A stretch of 22,552 bases of DNA. Source: Amoebophrya sp. AT5.2 (taxonomy: Eukaryota; Sar; Dinophyceae; Syndiniales; Amoebophryaceae). Shown in pieces: positions 1 to 7,885 of this stretch (the first letter of the stretch is position 1; each line of letters starts with the position of its first letter). The notes beneath the pieces are model-generated. The model worked only from the letters and a program-made list of their open reading frames with translations. It searched no databases and was not told the DNA's origin. The position numbers and the translations under genes were made by a program. The stretch covers positions 1 to 22,552 of the forward strand of contig RXOD01004425.1 in assembly GCA_005223375.1 (NCBI GenBank). Direction: 5' to 3'.

Positions 1-58
1 CCGCCGCTCCGATTATACTGGAAGTCGCGGTTCCTCCCCGCGATCCCGTTGATCTTGT
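1..58 (-). CDS. Possible truncated exon at the left edge
   Basis: Reading the minus strand from base 58 to base 1 gives an open, protein-like stretch of about 19 residues (KINGIAGRNRDFQYNRSG) after an AG that could be a splice acceptor (GCAAAG then ACAAG). The frame continues off the window. No family can be recognised from so short a piece. It would fit the minus-strand orientation of the neighbouring genes. It could equally be chance, so confidence is low. Confidence 0.2.
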
Positions 59-560
59 CTTTGCTTTTAGTACAGTCGTAGGCTGATAGTCAAAAACAGA
101 TTACATTTGATGTTTGAGTTTGAATGAAGATGTTCTGGCAAATAATTGGATGTTAAGATAATGAAATGATAGTGCAACGGTTGTTGACAGTAGTTTTTTT
201 GGCTAGGTATAGATGAATAGATTGATAGCACAACATATCGCGAGAGCCCATCAATGGGTACAGAAATAGAGCGTGGCTCAAGCGCGGACATCTAGATGGA
301 TCGATCATGTGGTTCTTCGTGAAGTAATTTTGCGATGACAACAAACAAAAATTTTACAGCTCGACGCGTATGAGGGGATGGATCTGCACGACGCGTATGA
401 GAGGATGAAGCCCGCGTTTGGGGCTGGCTTCTTCCTTGTGTATGCCGATTCGTAAATGCAGCAGATTCTGAAGCAAACTTCCGACGTACGACGTGCTTGT
501 GCATCAAGCTCAAGGACGTATTAATTATAAACGTAATTTTAATGAGTTGATGAAGGTGAA
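59..560. other. Stretch without a recognised gene
   Basis: This is relatively AT-rich sequence with short open frames on both strands, none with a recognisable domain. A short direct repeat built around GACGCGTATGAG occurs near 362-405 (CGACGCGTATGAGGGGATG and CGACGCGTATGAGAGGATG). It may hold UTR, introns or intergenic sequence of a minus-strand gene lying further left. Nothing else is supported. Confidence 0.4.
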
Positions 561-758
561 GTGTCCTCTTCCTCCGTCCGTTCTTCCACCTACTTCGTCA
601 TCGAAGTGGTCGACCTCGTCTACCTCTACACCTGCTCCGACAAGAGCATGCTCACAGAGACTCCTTTTCCGACGCACTTGGTGTACCTGCAGTTTGACGT
701 TGATTGTTTCTCTTTTGGAAATTCTATCCTGCATCTGCCGTCTGCGTCAGTCCGATGA
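561..758 (+). CDS. Small plus-strand open frame with strong codon bias (uncertain)
   Basis: A 65-residue frame beginning MSSSSVRSSTYFVIEVVDLV. Between about 585 and 690 its codons end almost always in C or G (TAC TTC GTC ATC, GTC GAC CTC GTC TAC), which resembles the bias of the well-supported genes here. No domain is recognised. It runs antisense to the last coding bases of the ERD2-like gene (which ends at 724), so at most part of it is likely to be genuine. It could be an exon of a convergent plus-strand gene. The opposite-strand frame is also open. Confidence 0.2.
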   Translation: MSSSSVRSSTYFVIEVVDLVYLYTCSDKSMLTETPFPTHLVYLQFDVDCFSFGNSILHLPSASVR

Positions 759-2564
759 GAAGCGAGAGGGGCAGCAATCGTTCTTCTAGACGAGGAGGCA
801 GCAGGAGGCAGTGCTGCTGCCTCCTCGTCGCAGTTAGTTTGATGTTAGAGAGGTGGACGAAGAATAAAAAAAAACGCAAGCCACGTCCATCGTAAAAAAC
901 AACACAGTACTGCAGGATGAAGTCCCCCATTATGAGGAGCTGGAAGCCCTGCACGGCGAGCACCCAGTAGCCGATGTAGCTCTTGATGATGTGAGTTGGG
1001 TCGTGCAGCTCTGAAAAACTGCTGATCCAAAACACGAAGTTCGCGACCTTTGCGCATGCCTGGGCGAACAAAAAGTGTGCCGTCCACGGGTGCACCTGAT
1101 GTCGTAGGATAGAAATGTTTGCACCAGATTTTTGCCCCAATGTGAGCCGATTAGATGATGTACTTCTATCTAGAATTCCGTTTTTATTCGCCTCGGCCAC
1201 GTCCAATTTTCCTTGAAGATGATGTACTTCTGCAATTCGATTTTTATTCGCCTCGGCCACGTCGAGAGACAAAGAGATTCGAATTTGTCTCAAAAAAAGA
1301 TATTCGTACTTGTTCTGCCGCGGCTAGTACTACAAAAGGTGTTCAGTTTTAAATACCTGTCCTTCTCGCTGGAACATGAAGAGCTGCGGCAGCGATGCGA
1401 GCGACTCGAGGTAGAGTGCGTATGCCCACATGATGTCCGAGGGCATGAATGCGTTCAGAGACGGGTGCCATACCACCGATATTGCGAAGCACGGAAAGAT
1501 GATGTACCTGACGAGGGGGAGAATACGATCGTGCGCTCTTCTTTTTCTTAACGTCGACATTCACATATGCAATTTTATCTTTATTTTTTTTATCGCCCAG
1601 ATTCTCTCACAAAGTAGAAAACAAACGCAATTCCTCGGTACCTGGTGTCGAAGGTGTCCAGCTCGCTGTTGTAGGTCGTCGGGTACTTTACTCGGCACAT
1701 GTACACGATCCCGCCTGCTAGGCAAAACGTTATTGCCTCAACCACTTGGTAGCTGTGTCATTTATTTTTGCGAAATTAAATTTTTCATGTCGTGCTGACT
1801 ATCGATTGAGGGCTGCTCCCGTCAGGGTCACACGATCGTCTGCGACATCTTGCGCGATCGTCCTCGACGTCTTGCGTACTAAACTACCTACTGCACGACC
1901 ACGACGACCCGAACCTGCCCAGGGGCCCGGGTAGTCTTGGAAAGTGAAATAGTGTTCTTCAGTCTTCATATTTCATCGGACATTCGAATCTTATTTATTT
2001 TTGTCGACGATATTAAAGAAGCAAATCATCGCGTGAGATAGTACAACCAATCGCCGGATTTGTCGAAGGGGAGATAGCCCTCGAATGGTACTATTGCGAC
2101 TAGTCGTCCGAACTGCACCAGCAGGTACACCTCGAGCATCTTTACGGAGATTCCCTGACAGCTCTTGTGCGTCGCGATGCAGGCGCACACAAGCATGAAG
2201 GACGACATGGAGATCTGTGGTTCGTTTGTATGAATTATGATCAATGTAAGTATCTTTTCTCATGCTAAAACCTTTTATCTTTCTATCTGAATCTGCGCAT
2301 TTCATTCTATGGCCGTAGTCGGTCAGGCCCAGGAAGTAGTAGAAGTACCATGCTGCCGAGCGTAAGCAGGAAGGAGAAGTCTCCGTCCGAGAGAAAGTGG
2401 AAGACGAGGTACATGAGCAAGATGACCGTGCAGTACAGCCTTATCTCCTTTTGGTACCCCGTGAATAGACGCTTCATTCTGTCCCAGTCACCCACCGCTG
2501 CCCATACCTGCCCCGCGAAGCCCTGTGGCGCCTCCTTTGGTGGTTGCAGCGTGCCGATTGACAT
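724..2564 (-). CDS. ERD2 / KDEL-receptor-like multi-pass membrane protein, five exons
   Basis: ERD2-family proteins are seven-helix receptors cycling between Golgi and ER to retrieve escaped lumenal proteins. Exons 2564-2349, 2214-2045, 1752-1642, 1507-1357 and 1095-724 join in frame to 339 residues. Introns are 134, 292, 134 and 261 nt, all GT-AG. Family signatures are in order: SCQGISVKMLEV (SCAGISGKSQVL in human), TYNSELDTF (TYDGNHDTF), IMWAYALYLESLASLPQLFM, and TAHFLFA near the end. It is longer than the usual 212 residues. About 60 extra N-terminal residues include a hydrophobic helix (TVILLMYLVF), as in the plant ERD2-like proteins. The arginine of the human WIWRYHF segment has no counterpart (WISSFSE), so canonical KDEL binding is doubtful. 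The tail after QYCVVFYDG is unrelated to the family and may be mis-modelled. Family assignment is firm; exon 5 end is uncertain. Confidence 0.85.
789..829. repeat. Perfect 15-bp inverted repeat (hairpin)
   Basis: GACGAGGAGGCAGCA at 789-803 is exactly complementary to TGCTGCCTCCTCGTC at 815-829, with an 11-base spacer. It lies in the low-similarity C-terminal part of the ERD2-like last exon, so it could be 3' UTR rather than coding sequence. The structure is seen directly; its function is unknown. Confidence 0.85.
1154..1263. repeat. Tandem duplication inside intron 4 of the ERD2-like gene
   Basis: Two copies, 1154-1203 and 1218-1263, both start GATGATGTACTTCT and end TTTTTATTCGCCTCGGCCACGTC. 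They differ by a 4-base indel and a few substitutions, and the right ends are exactly 60 bases apart. The pair lies within the 261-nt intron 1356-1096. The motif GTACATCATCTT (minus strand) also occurs at the start of exon 4. Confidence 0.85.
1833..1876. repeat. Imperfect 22-bp tandem repeat in intron 2 of the ERD2-like gene
   Basis: The adjacent units 1833-1854 and 1855-1876 both begin CGATCGTC and end TCTTGCG, with three mismatches in 22 positions. They lie inside the 292-nt intron 2044-1753. The other long intron of this gene also carries a tandem duplication, while its 134-nt introns do not. Confidence 0.75.
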
Positions 2565-3212
2565 CCTACGTACGTTCTTGTCCGCTGCAACGCGTTGTTT
2601 GGTTTCCTTCTATCCAAAGTACTTTCTCTCTCGAGAATTCGACCGACGAAATTGGGGCTCGGCGTCGTTTGGTGGTTTCGATTTGCCGCAACGTAGAGGT
2701 CGGATTTACTCCTGGGTGGGGAGCTGCTTCTTCGCCTCAATCTACTCGGCAGGTTGGCCCGCGTTGTACGGGAGCAAAGAAGGAGGGTTTGCTTTGATGT
2801 TCCGCAAGCGACGACGACGTAAGGCACAACGACCAACGATCACGGGATCGATCTCTGGGTCAGTGTTTCCTTCCTTGTCTACTAGGGACAATATAAGTCC
2901 CTGCTTCAGTCTACTTCTACTGAATTGGGCGATAGTGCAAGAAACGAATCCGATTTGACTTGTGATGCCCGCACGGGTGACCCTAGGGCTCTATTTATTT
3001 TAGTTTCGAATTTTATTGTTGATGGTCGCGAAGATTGAGATTCCGAAACTACTTATATTCTTGACCTAGGCTTTCAAATAAACGCGCAAGGAATGTAAAA
3101 ACTGGACGGGATTCGTCACTAGTTTCGTACAGCAAGCGGTTGCGGTTCAAGACGAGTCGGGACGTGGAACTGGAAGTGATCGGCAATCCAAAAAATAGTT
3201 TCGAAACACGTA
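2565..3212. other. Upstream region of the ERD2-like gene; no gene recognised
   Basis: This 650-base stretch precedes the ERD2-like start codon and should contain its promoter and 5' leader. Overlapping open frames exist on both strands around 2350-2960, but they extend antisense across exon 1 and show no domain. No TATA box, initiator or other promoter motif can be assigned with confidence. Confidence 0.4.
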
Positions 3213-4143
3213 AGTAGGCTTTATTCTTTTAAGGACGAAAACAACTGGAGGTCGTGGTCAACTACCATTCTTCAACGAGATCGACGGGCTCATTCATCTT
3301 CTCACGAAAGCGATCCTTTGTGCCACGAGGTCGAGAAGCAAAAACGAAGTGCGACGATTTTTGCTTGGCCCGAGCACGGAGTTCCCAGTTGTACGATGAA
3401 ACTTCCCAGCCCAAAGCTTCTTTAAACTACGTCGGAGGCATGCATCGATAACATTGACGTTCACTTTTATCCTTACGCCAATTACAAGAGCGATCTCTTC
3501 TCAGTACGTGCGGAAAATCGAATTCGAAATCGAGCTGACGAGGATGGTGAAGATCGCTTCCCCACGATTCAAGTCAAAGACCATGCATGAGGATGACGGA
3601 ACGCACGCAATATTGAACAGCACTGGCTCGTCACGCAGGTGGACAGATTCGACTTCAAAACCTATTCAAGTGTGTCGCAAAGTACTGAAGTACCGCTTTC
3701 AAGTTGGCGACCTCGCTGTTTTTCGGTTGGATGTCGCCGAGAGTGGTAGAATCTCATCGCATCTCCACCTCGGCGAGCAGCAAAGTTCTTCCACGGCCAC
3801 GCAAATCTTGCGGCGGTGCACCAGAGTGGACGCACCTTTCACTGTTACTTCTTTAACGTGGCCCCGACACGTTTGCGCATTTTTTTGGGCAGCAAAAGAA
3901 TTTGTTTCTTTTCCAACACGGCGGCGTCCGTTTTCTTTGCGCTTTCCGCTGTACGGTCCACTGTACGGGCGACGACACGCGCCTCGGCAAATCTGCCATC
4001 CTCCTGTTAGGGCGAAAGATCGAGCGAGAGTAGCCATCCCCTCCACTGACGGGCCGACTCGTGGGGAAGGTGTGAGAGGCCGCGTAACAGTGCTGCGAGG
4101 AGAAACTACAACCTCCCCACAAAGCCACGGGGTCGCCGTCTAA
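3213..4143 (+). other. Ambiguous plus-strand coding-like region, possibly a decayed gene
   Basis: The frame from 3454 to 4143 is open for 229 residues (MTFTFILTPITRAISSQYVR...) but matches nothing recognisable. A different plus-strand frame looks at least as protein-like from about 3213 to 4008 (for example NIDVHFYPYANYKSDLFS, ARNIEQHWLVTQVDRFDF and HQSGRTFHCYFFNVAPTRL). It is broken by TAA at 3423, TGA at 3588 and 3594, and TAG at 3747. The region could be a pseudogene, a gene with unresolved introns, or chance. It lies between minus-strand genes and would be convergent with the RINT1-like gene. No function is proposed. Confidence 0.25.
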
Positions 4144-4404
4144 CTCTCCCCTCAAAACGCGGCTCCTCAGGAAATGTAGAGCGCCATCGCTGAAGAGGCC
4201 AAAGCAATATACTATTGAGTCTTTGTTTCGTGAGGCTCTGCTTCAGCCGTCCGTGCCCACGGTAGGCATCAATTATCTCACGATAAGTGCAAGGAAAATA
4301 CTGCTGAGCGGAGTGCAAGGATGGGGTAGAACAGTGGGCCACGTCGAGGCACCAGTAGTAATGCCAGTCTGCTGCTTCTGAATATTAAGTACTGAGTGTC
4401 AGTT

Positions 4405-7338
4405 TTAATCTCCCACGGCCAGCAATCCGCTTTCCCGCAGTCCCGCCACTTCTGCCTCGGACAACAGCACTCCGACATGCTCCTCGAACGTCCGCGCTGC
4501 AATTCGGTGGAACAAGCCGCGCTCCGCCGGCGGTAGCCAGCCAAAATGGCCCCGCCACCTTCGCAGCTCGTGTTGCACCAGAAAGTACGCACTGGACGCA
4601 CTTGACTTGCTCGGAGAGGTGGCGAAGGTACCGGTAGCGGCATTCAGCGGACCCTGATTGACCTCCGCGAAAAGCCTTTCGTGGTCCGTGATTCGCCGCG
4701 GCAGCTCAACGCGGAAGAAGAAGTCCGTCACGTGATCGAACATCAAGTTCTTTAGTTCGTCAAGCGCGCGCACACAGTCGATGTCGATCGCCACCGACGA
4801 GCTACTGCCTGGCGTTGTTCCCGCACCTGTTTCCGCCCCACCAATTATGCCGGTAGATGGCCCACCGGCAGCTGCCCTCATGCTCACCCAGTGCTTGCGG
4901 AATGCGTGCAAAAACAGGAAGGCCAGCCGCATCATCGCCGCGCCCGCAGCGTAGTCAAATTTTTCCCCGTCCTCGCTCACCACCGTGGCATTCCAGCTCT
5001 GCTTTAGGAAAACCAGCACGGAGTCCTCTGCAGCAGCGTTTACGGCCTCCTCCAGATACCGTGCCCGCGCGCGCTTATGCCCGCCCGAGACGCCCAGTAT
5101 CGGCACAAAGCGGTCGAGCGCGACGCGGCAGAGGTGGTCAAGGAACTCGCGCTGCGCGTCCAATTCGCTTGCAATCTCGTCGGCGTCGAGGCCGCTCGCA
5201 CTGCTCTTGTTTGCAGCGGTTGGGGCAGCCTCTGTCGTGCTGGAGCGGATGGAGTCGCGGTCATTGCTGCCGGGGTTCTTCTTGTCTCCACCGCCGCACG
5301 CGGCGCCGTGCAGGGACGACAGCAGCGCCAGGGATTCCGTGGCGACCTTACTCAACTTCTCCGCCAGGAACGCACGGTCGAGCGCGATCCAGTGCGAAAG
5401 CATCCTTCTCGATTCCACGCCCGACGGCAGCACGACGCTCAAGTCGTCCACGAAGTCGCGCAGCGCGGTTTCTTGTGTGAGCCGCTTCACGAATTGCTGG
5501 TGGCGCTCGTCGGACGATAAGTGATCCAATGGCGATGTACTTGAGAAAGCGCTAGTTCTGTTTCTTTCCCCGCCGTTGTCGTCGAAGCGAAACTCTTTCC
5601 CCTCGAGCAGTCGCCGCTGTAGCTTTGGTACGAACGCGCTCAGCTCCTTGATCAGATTGGCAAACAACGCGTCGTCCTCGAGGAACTGAGCGTAATGGGC
5701 GCGCAAAAAGGCGACCAGCGTGCCGCGGGTGACTTCAACCGTGAGTCCGCGCACCACGTCCGCTAGCACAGGAGCGGTGGAAGCAGACATCCGAGCTGTA
5801 GAGCTGGATGCACCTCCTGTCGTCGCAGTTGAAGGGGCTCCGGTAGTTGCAGTGGTCATCTCCGCCTCTTTCGCCCACACCCGCAGCGCGGCGACGTTTG
5901 CAGTCAGCTGCTCCAAGAAGTACCGGAACGCCCACTCCGGGTGGTCTAGTCGCGCTAGCTCGGACGCCGGCCGCAGGAAGTGGTAGTGGAATGCCCGAAT
6001 CACCGGTTCCGCGAGCAGCCGGCACAAATAGTTGTCTTGTTCGAGGTTCTTCGATGTTGGACTTGTGTTCAACGTCGAGCCGGACATTGAAGTGAGCACG
6101 GTCAGAAAACGCTGTTGCACCGTGAACGACGTCCACAGAGCGTCCCACATGGCGGCGCCCTGCCGGAGGTTCTCGTCGACGGTGACCCGGCCATTCTTTT
6201 TTGAACTTGCCGACGTCGTCGATGTCTCGTGGTTGAATGCAGCAGAGTCGTCCGCATCAGCGGCTCCGGCCAAGGAAACAGGCCAAATCTTGTGGCTTCC
6301 CTTCACCGTGCTCGTCACCTCCGCGATGAGGGTCTCCTTGAGCGGCACGAACAGAAAGCGCACTCGCTCCGCGCAGCACCGTCGTGCGTGCGACGCCGGA
6401 GTGGAGGAAGCACTAGGCGTCGGCTCCGCAGCATCAGCAGCGCTTCCGGCATGAACTTCGCCACCTCCATTGTCCCCTGCCATCAGCTCCGGCAGGGTGT
6501 CTACAAGTTTCAGCAATTCCCGACTGCCCTTCTGCTCCTCGAAGATCATCTCCTTGAGCAATTCCGTCGTGCGCAGCATTTTCTGCACCTGTTCCAGGTA
6601 CGCCTTGCGCTTCCTCTCTTGCTGGTACTTCACGATTTCCACGCCTGGGTACCCGGCTTCGATTTCCGCCCGAGCCTGCAGCAATCCATGCAGCGCGTGC
6701 CGGTACTCTGGAACGCCGTTCGTTTGCCGATTCTCTGCCAGCAAGTCCGCGCGAATTGCCTTCGCCAAGTCCGCCGCGGCCGACGCGGCGTCTTCCTCGG
6801 CGCTGGCAAGGAGCGCTCGCGTGGTCGCCTCGACGTCCTCGTTTGCGGCAAATGCACCACTTCCGCTGCTAGTGCTCGCGACCAGCGCGTCGTGCACGAA
6901 CCTGGCACGCGTCTCGTCGTCGGCGTGGGCAAGAACGTCATCTTCCTCATCGGCTTCCTCATCCGCGAAAGCACTCGAACCGATCATGCGGGGCAGCTTA
7001 TGAGCGCGCCGGATCTGTCGTTCGCGGAAGAAACCGTCGAGAAGCTCACGCTTCCGGGCAAAAGCGATCTTCCGCTCGGTTGGCTCGTCGTCCTCCACCT
7101 CCATGCCCATGACGGGGCTCTCAGTCGCGGCCTCGGGGGGTCGCGGCGCATCGGCATTGCTCTTGAGGAATCCGCGGGCAAAAAGGTCGCTGCGGGAGGG
7201 TCGGTCATGACGAAGCCATCGCTCGAAGCGTCGGCGCGACGAGATCTTTCCCCCGCGTGGGTCGCCGTCCTGCGGCAAGCTGGCCTTTTCAATTAGACGT
7301 CCGAGCCACATTTTTTCAGCCACGCATCGATGAAACAA
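4405..7338 (-). CDS. RINT1/Tip20-family vesicle-tethering protein
   Basis: An intronless frame of 977 residues. RINT1 (Tip20 in yeast) is a subunit of the NRZ/Dsl1 complex, which tethers COPI vesicles at the ER in Golgi-to-ER traffic. The core block LLAEPVIRAFHYHF...RLDHPEWAFRYFLEQL (441-478) matches the family pattern of a pair of aromatics plus HF followed by a PEW. Later landmarks are DDALFANLIKELSAF (555-569) and RMLSHWIALDRAFLAEKL (645-662), equivalent to human FQRWLTVERKFALQKM. A predicted helical/coiled-coil stretch lies at 210-285. It is longer than typical RINT1 (about 790) because of Ala/Ser/Thr/Gly-rich inserts at 290-320, 495-525, 680-720 and 820-850. Residues 42-58 (L..RP..SDLFARGFL) resemble an RPEL motif. 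A second Met at residue 10 could also be the start. The C-terminus is well conserved to within about 40 residues of the stop. Confidence 0.8.
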   Translation of the reverse strand: MFHRCVAEKMWLGRLIEKASLPQDGDPRGGKISSRRRFERWLRHDRPSRSDLFARGFLKSNADAPRPPEAATESPVMGMEVEDDEPTERKIAFARKRELLDGFFRERQIRRAHKLPRMIGSSAFADEEADEEDDVLAHADDETRARFVHDALVASTSSGSGAFAANEDVEATTRALLASAEEDAASAAADLAKAIRADLLAENRQTNGVPEYRHALHGLLQARAEIEAGYPGVEIVKYQQERKRKAYLEQVQKMLRTTELLKEMIFEEQKGSRELLKLVDTLPELMAGDNGGGEVHAGSAADAAEPTPSASSTPASHARRCCAERVRFLFVPLKETLIAEVTSTVKGSHKIWPVSLAGAADADDSAAFNHETSTTSASSKKNGRVTVDENLRQGAAMWDALWTSFTVQQRFLTVLTSMSGSTLNTSPTSKNLEQDNYLCRLLAEPVIRAFHYHFLRPASELARLDHPEWAFRYFLEQLTANVAALRVWAKEAEMTTATTGAPSTATTGGASSSTARMSASTAPVLADVVRGLTVEVTRGTLVAFLRAHYAQFLEDDALFANLIKELSAFVPKLQRRLLEGKEFRFDDNGGERNRTSAFSSTSPLDHLSSDERHQQFVKRLTQETALRDFVDDLSVVLPSGVESRRMLSHWIALDRAFLAEKLSKVATESLALLSSLHGAACGGGDKKNPGSNDRDSIRSSTTEAAPTAANKSSASGLDADEIASELDAQREFLDHLCRVALDRFVPILGVSGGHKRARARYLEEAVNAAAEDSVLVFLKQSWNATVVSEDGEKFDYAAGAAMMRLAFLFLHAFRKHWVSMRAAAGGPSTGIIGGAETGAGTTPGSSSSVAIDIDCVRALDELKNLMFDHVTDFFFRVELPRRITDHERLFAEVNQGPLNAATGTFATSPSKSSASSAYFLVQHELRRWRGHFGWLPPAERGLFHRIAARTFEEHVGVLLSEAEVAGLRESGLLAVGD

Positions 7339-7885
7339 AAGTTAAGGAGTGAGGCGCGTAAACTAGTTTTCTACCTCGTTACCTTGTCATACAGATAGAG
7401 ATACACCGTGGCGACCGACGGAATACTTCTAACACCTTGGTCGCCGTCGTTTACAAGATGAGCATCAGTATATCGACCTCTCGCGGTCGCTGACTGGAAG
7501 CAGACAAGGCACGCAAGATCAACAATGAAGATCACTTCCCCCAAGATCCAAGCGGTTTGACTTATTTTCTTCATCTTCGTGTTCATGGCGTTGGCGTTAC
7601 CAATATATTTATCGTGGCTTTGGTTCATTTTCACTGCAATTCTGACTCATTGCATCCTGAAAAAGTTGCTGTGGTGCATTTCTTTTGGCTGATTGTTTTA
7701 TCTGGATCGAAAGCCGGCGCGTCGTAGCTGCCGACGGCGCAAGAACGATCTGAAGTACATTCATGTTGACAGAAAGTCACCAGCGACAACAAGCGCGAAC
7801 CTGGTCTTCATCGGCTGCTAATGGTGATGGTCTCAGCGCCCTAGCCACGCTTAGCGCCTTTATCGGCTGTTTCTCTGGAGGTAGC
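7339..7885. other. Spacer between the RINT1-like and TRK-like genes
   Basis: This stretch of about 550 bases contains the 3' end of the transporter and the 5' leader of the RINT1-like gene. A minus-strand frame 7634-7371 encodes 87 residues with one hydrophobic segment (ILGEVIFIVDLACLVCF). It has no recognised domain and is less GC-rich at third positions than its neighbours, so it is not called as a gene. It could be an upstream ORF. Confidence 0.35.

Noticed and set aside
4539..4550. GCCATTTTGGCT (minus strand), identical to the core of the dinoflagellate spliced-leader sequence
   Set aside because: It lies inside the RINT1-like coding frame (Gly-His-Phe-Gly-Trp) and the flanks do not match the rest of the leader. 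Twelve bases of identity here are best read as chance.
4857..7296. Long plus-strand open frames (up to 355 codons) across 4.9-7.3 kb
   Set aside because: They are antisense to the RINT1-like gene, Arg/Ser-rich with no domains, and arise from the GC-rich third positions of that gene.
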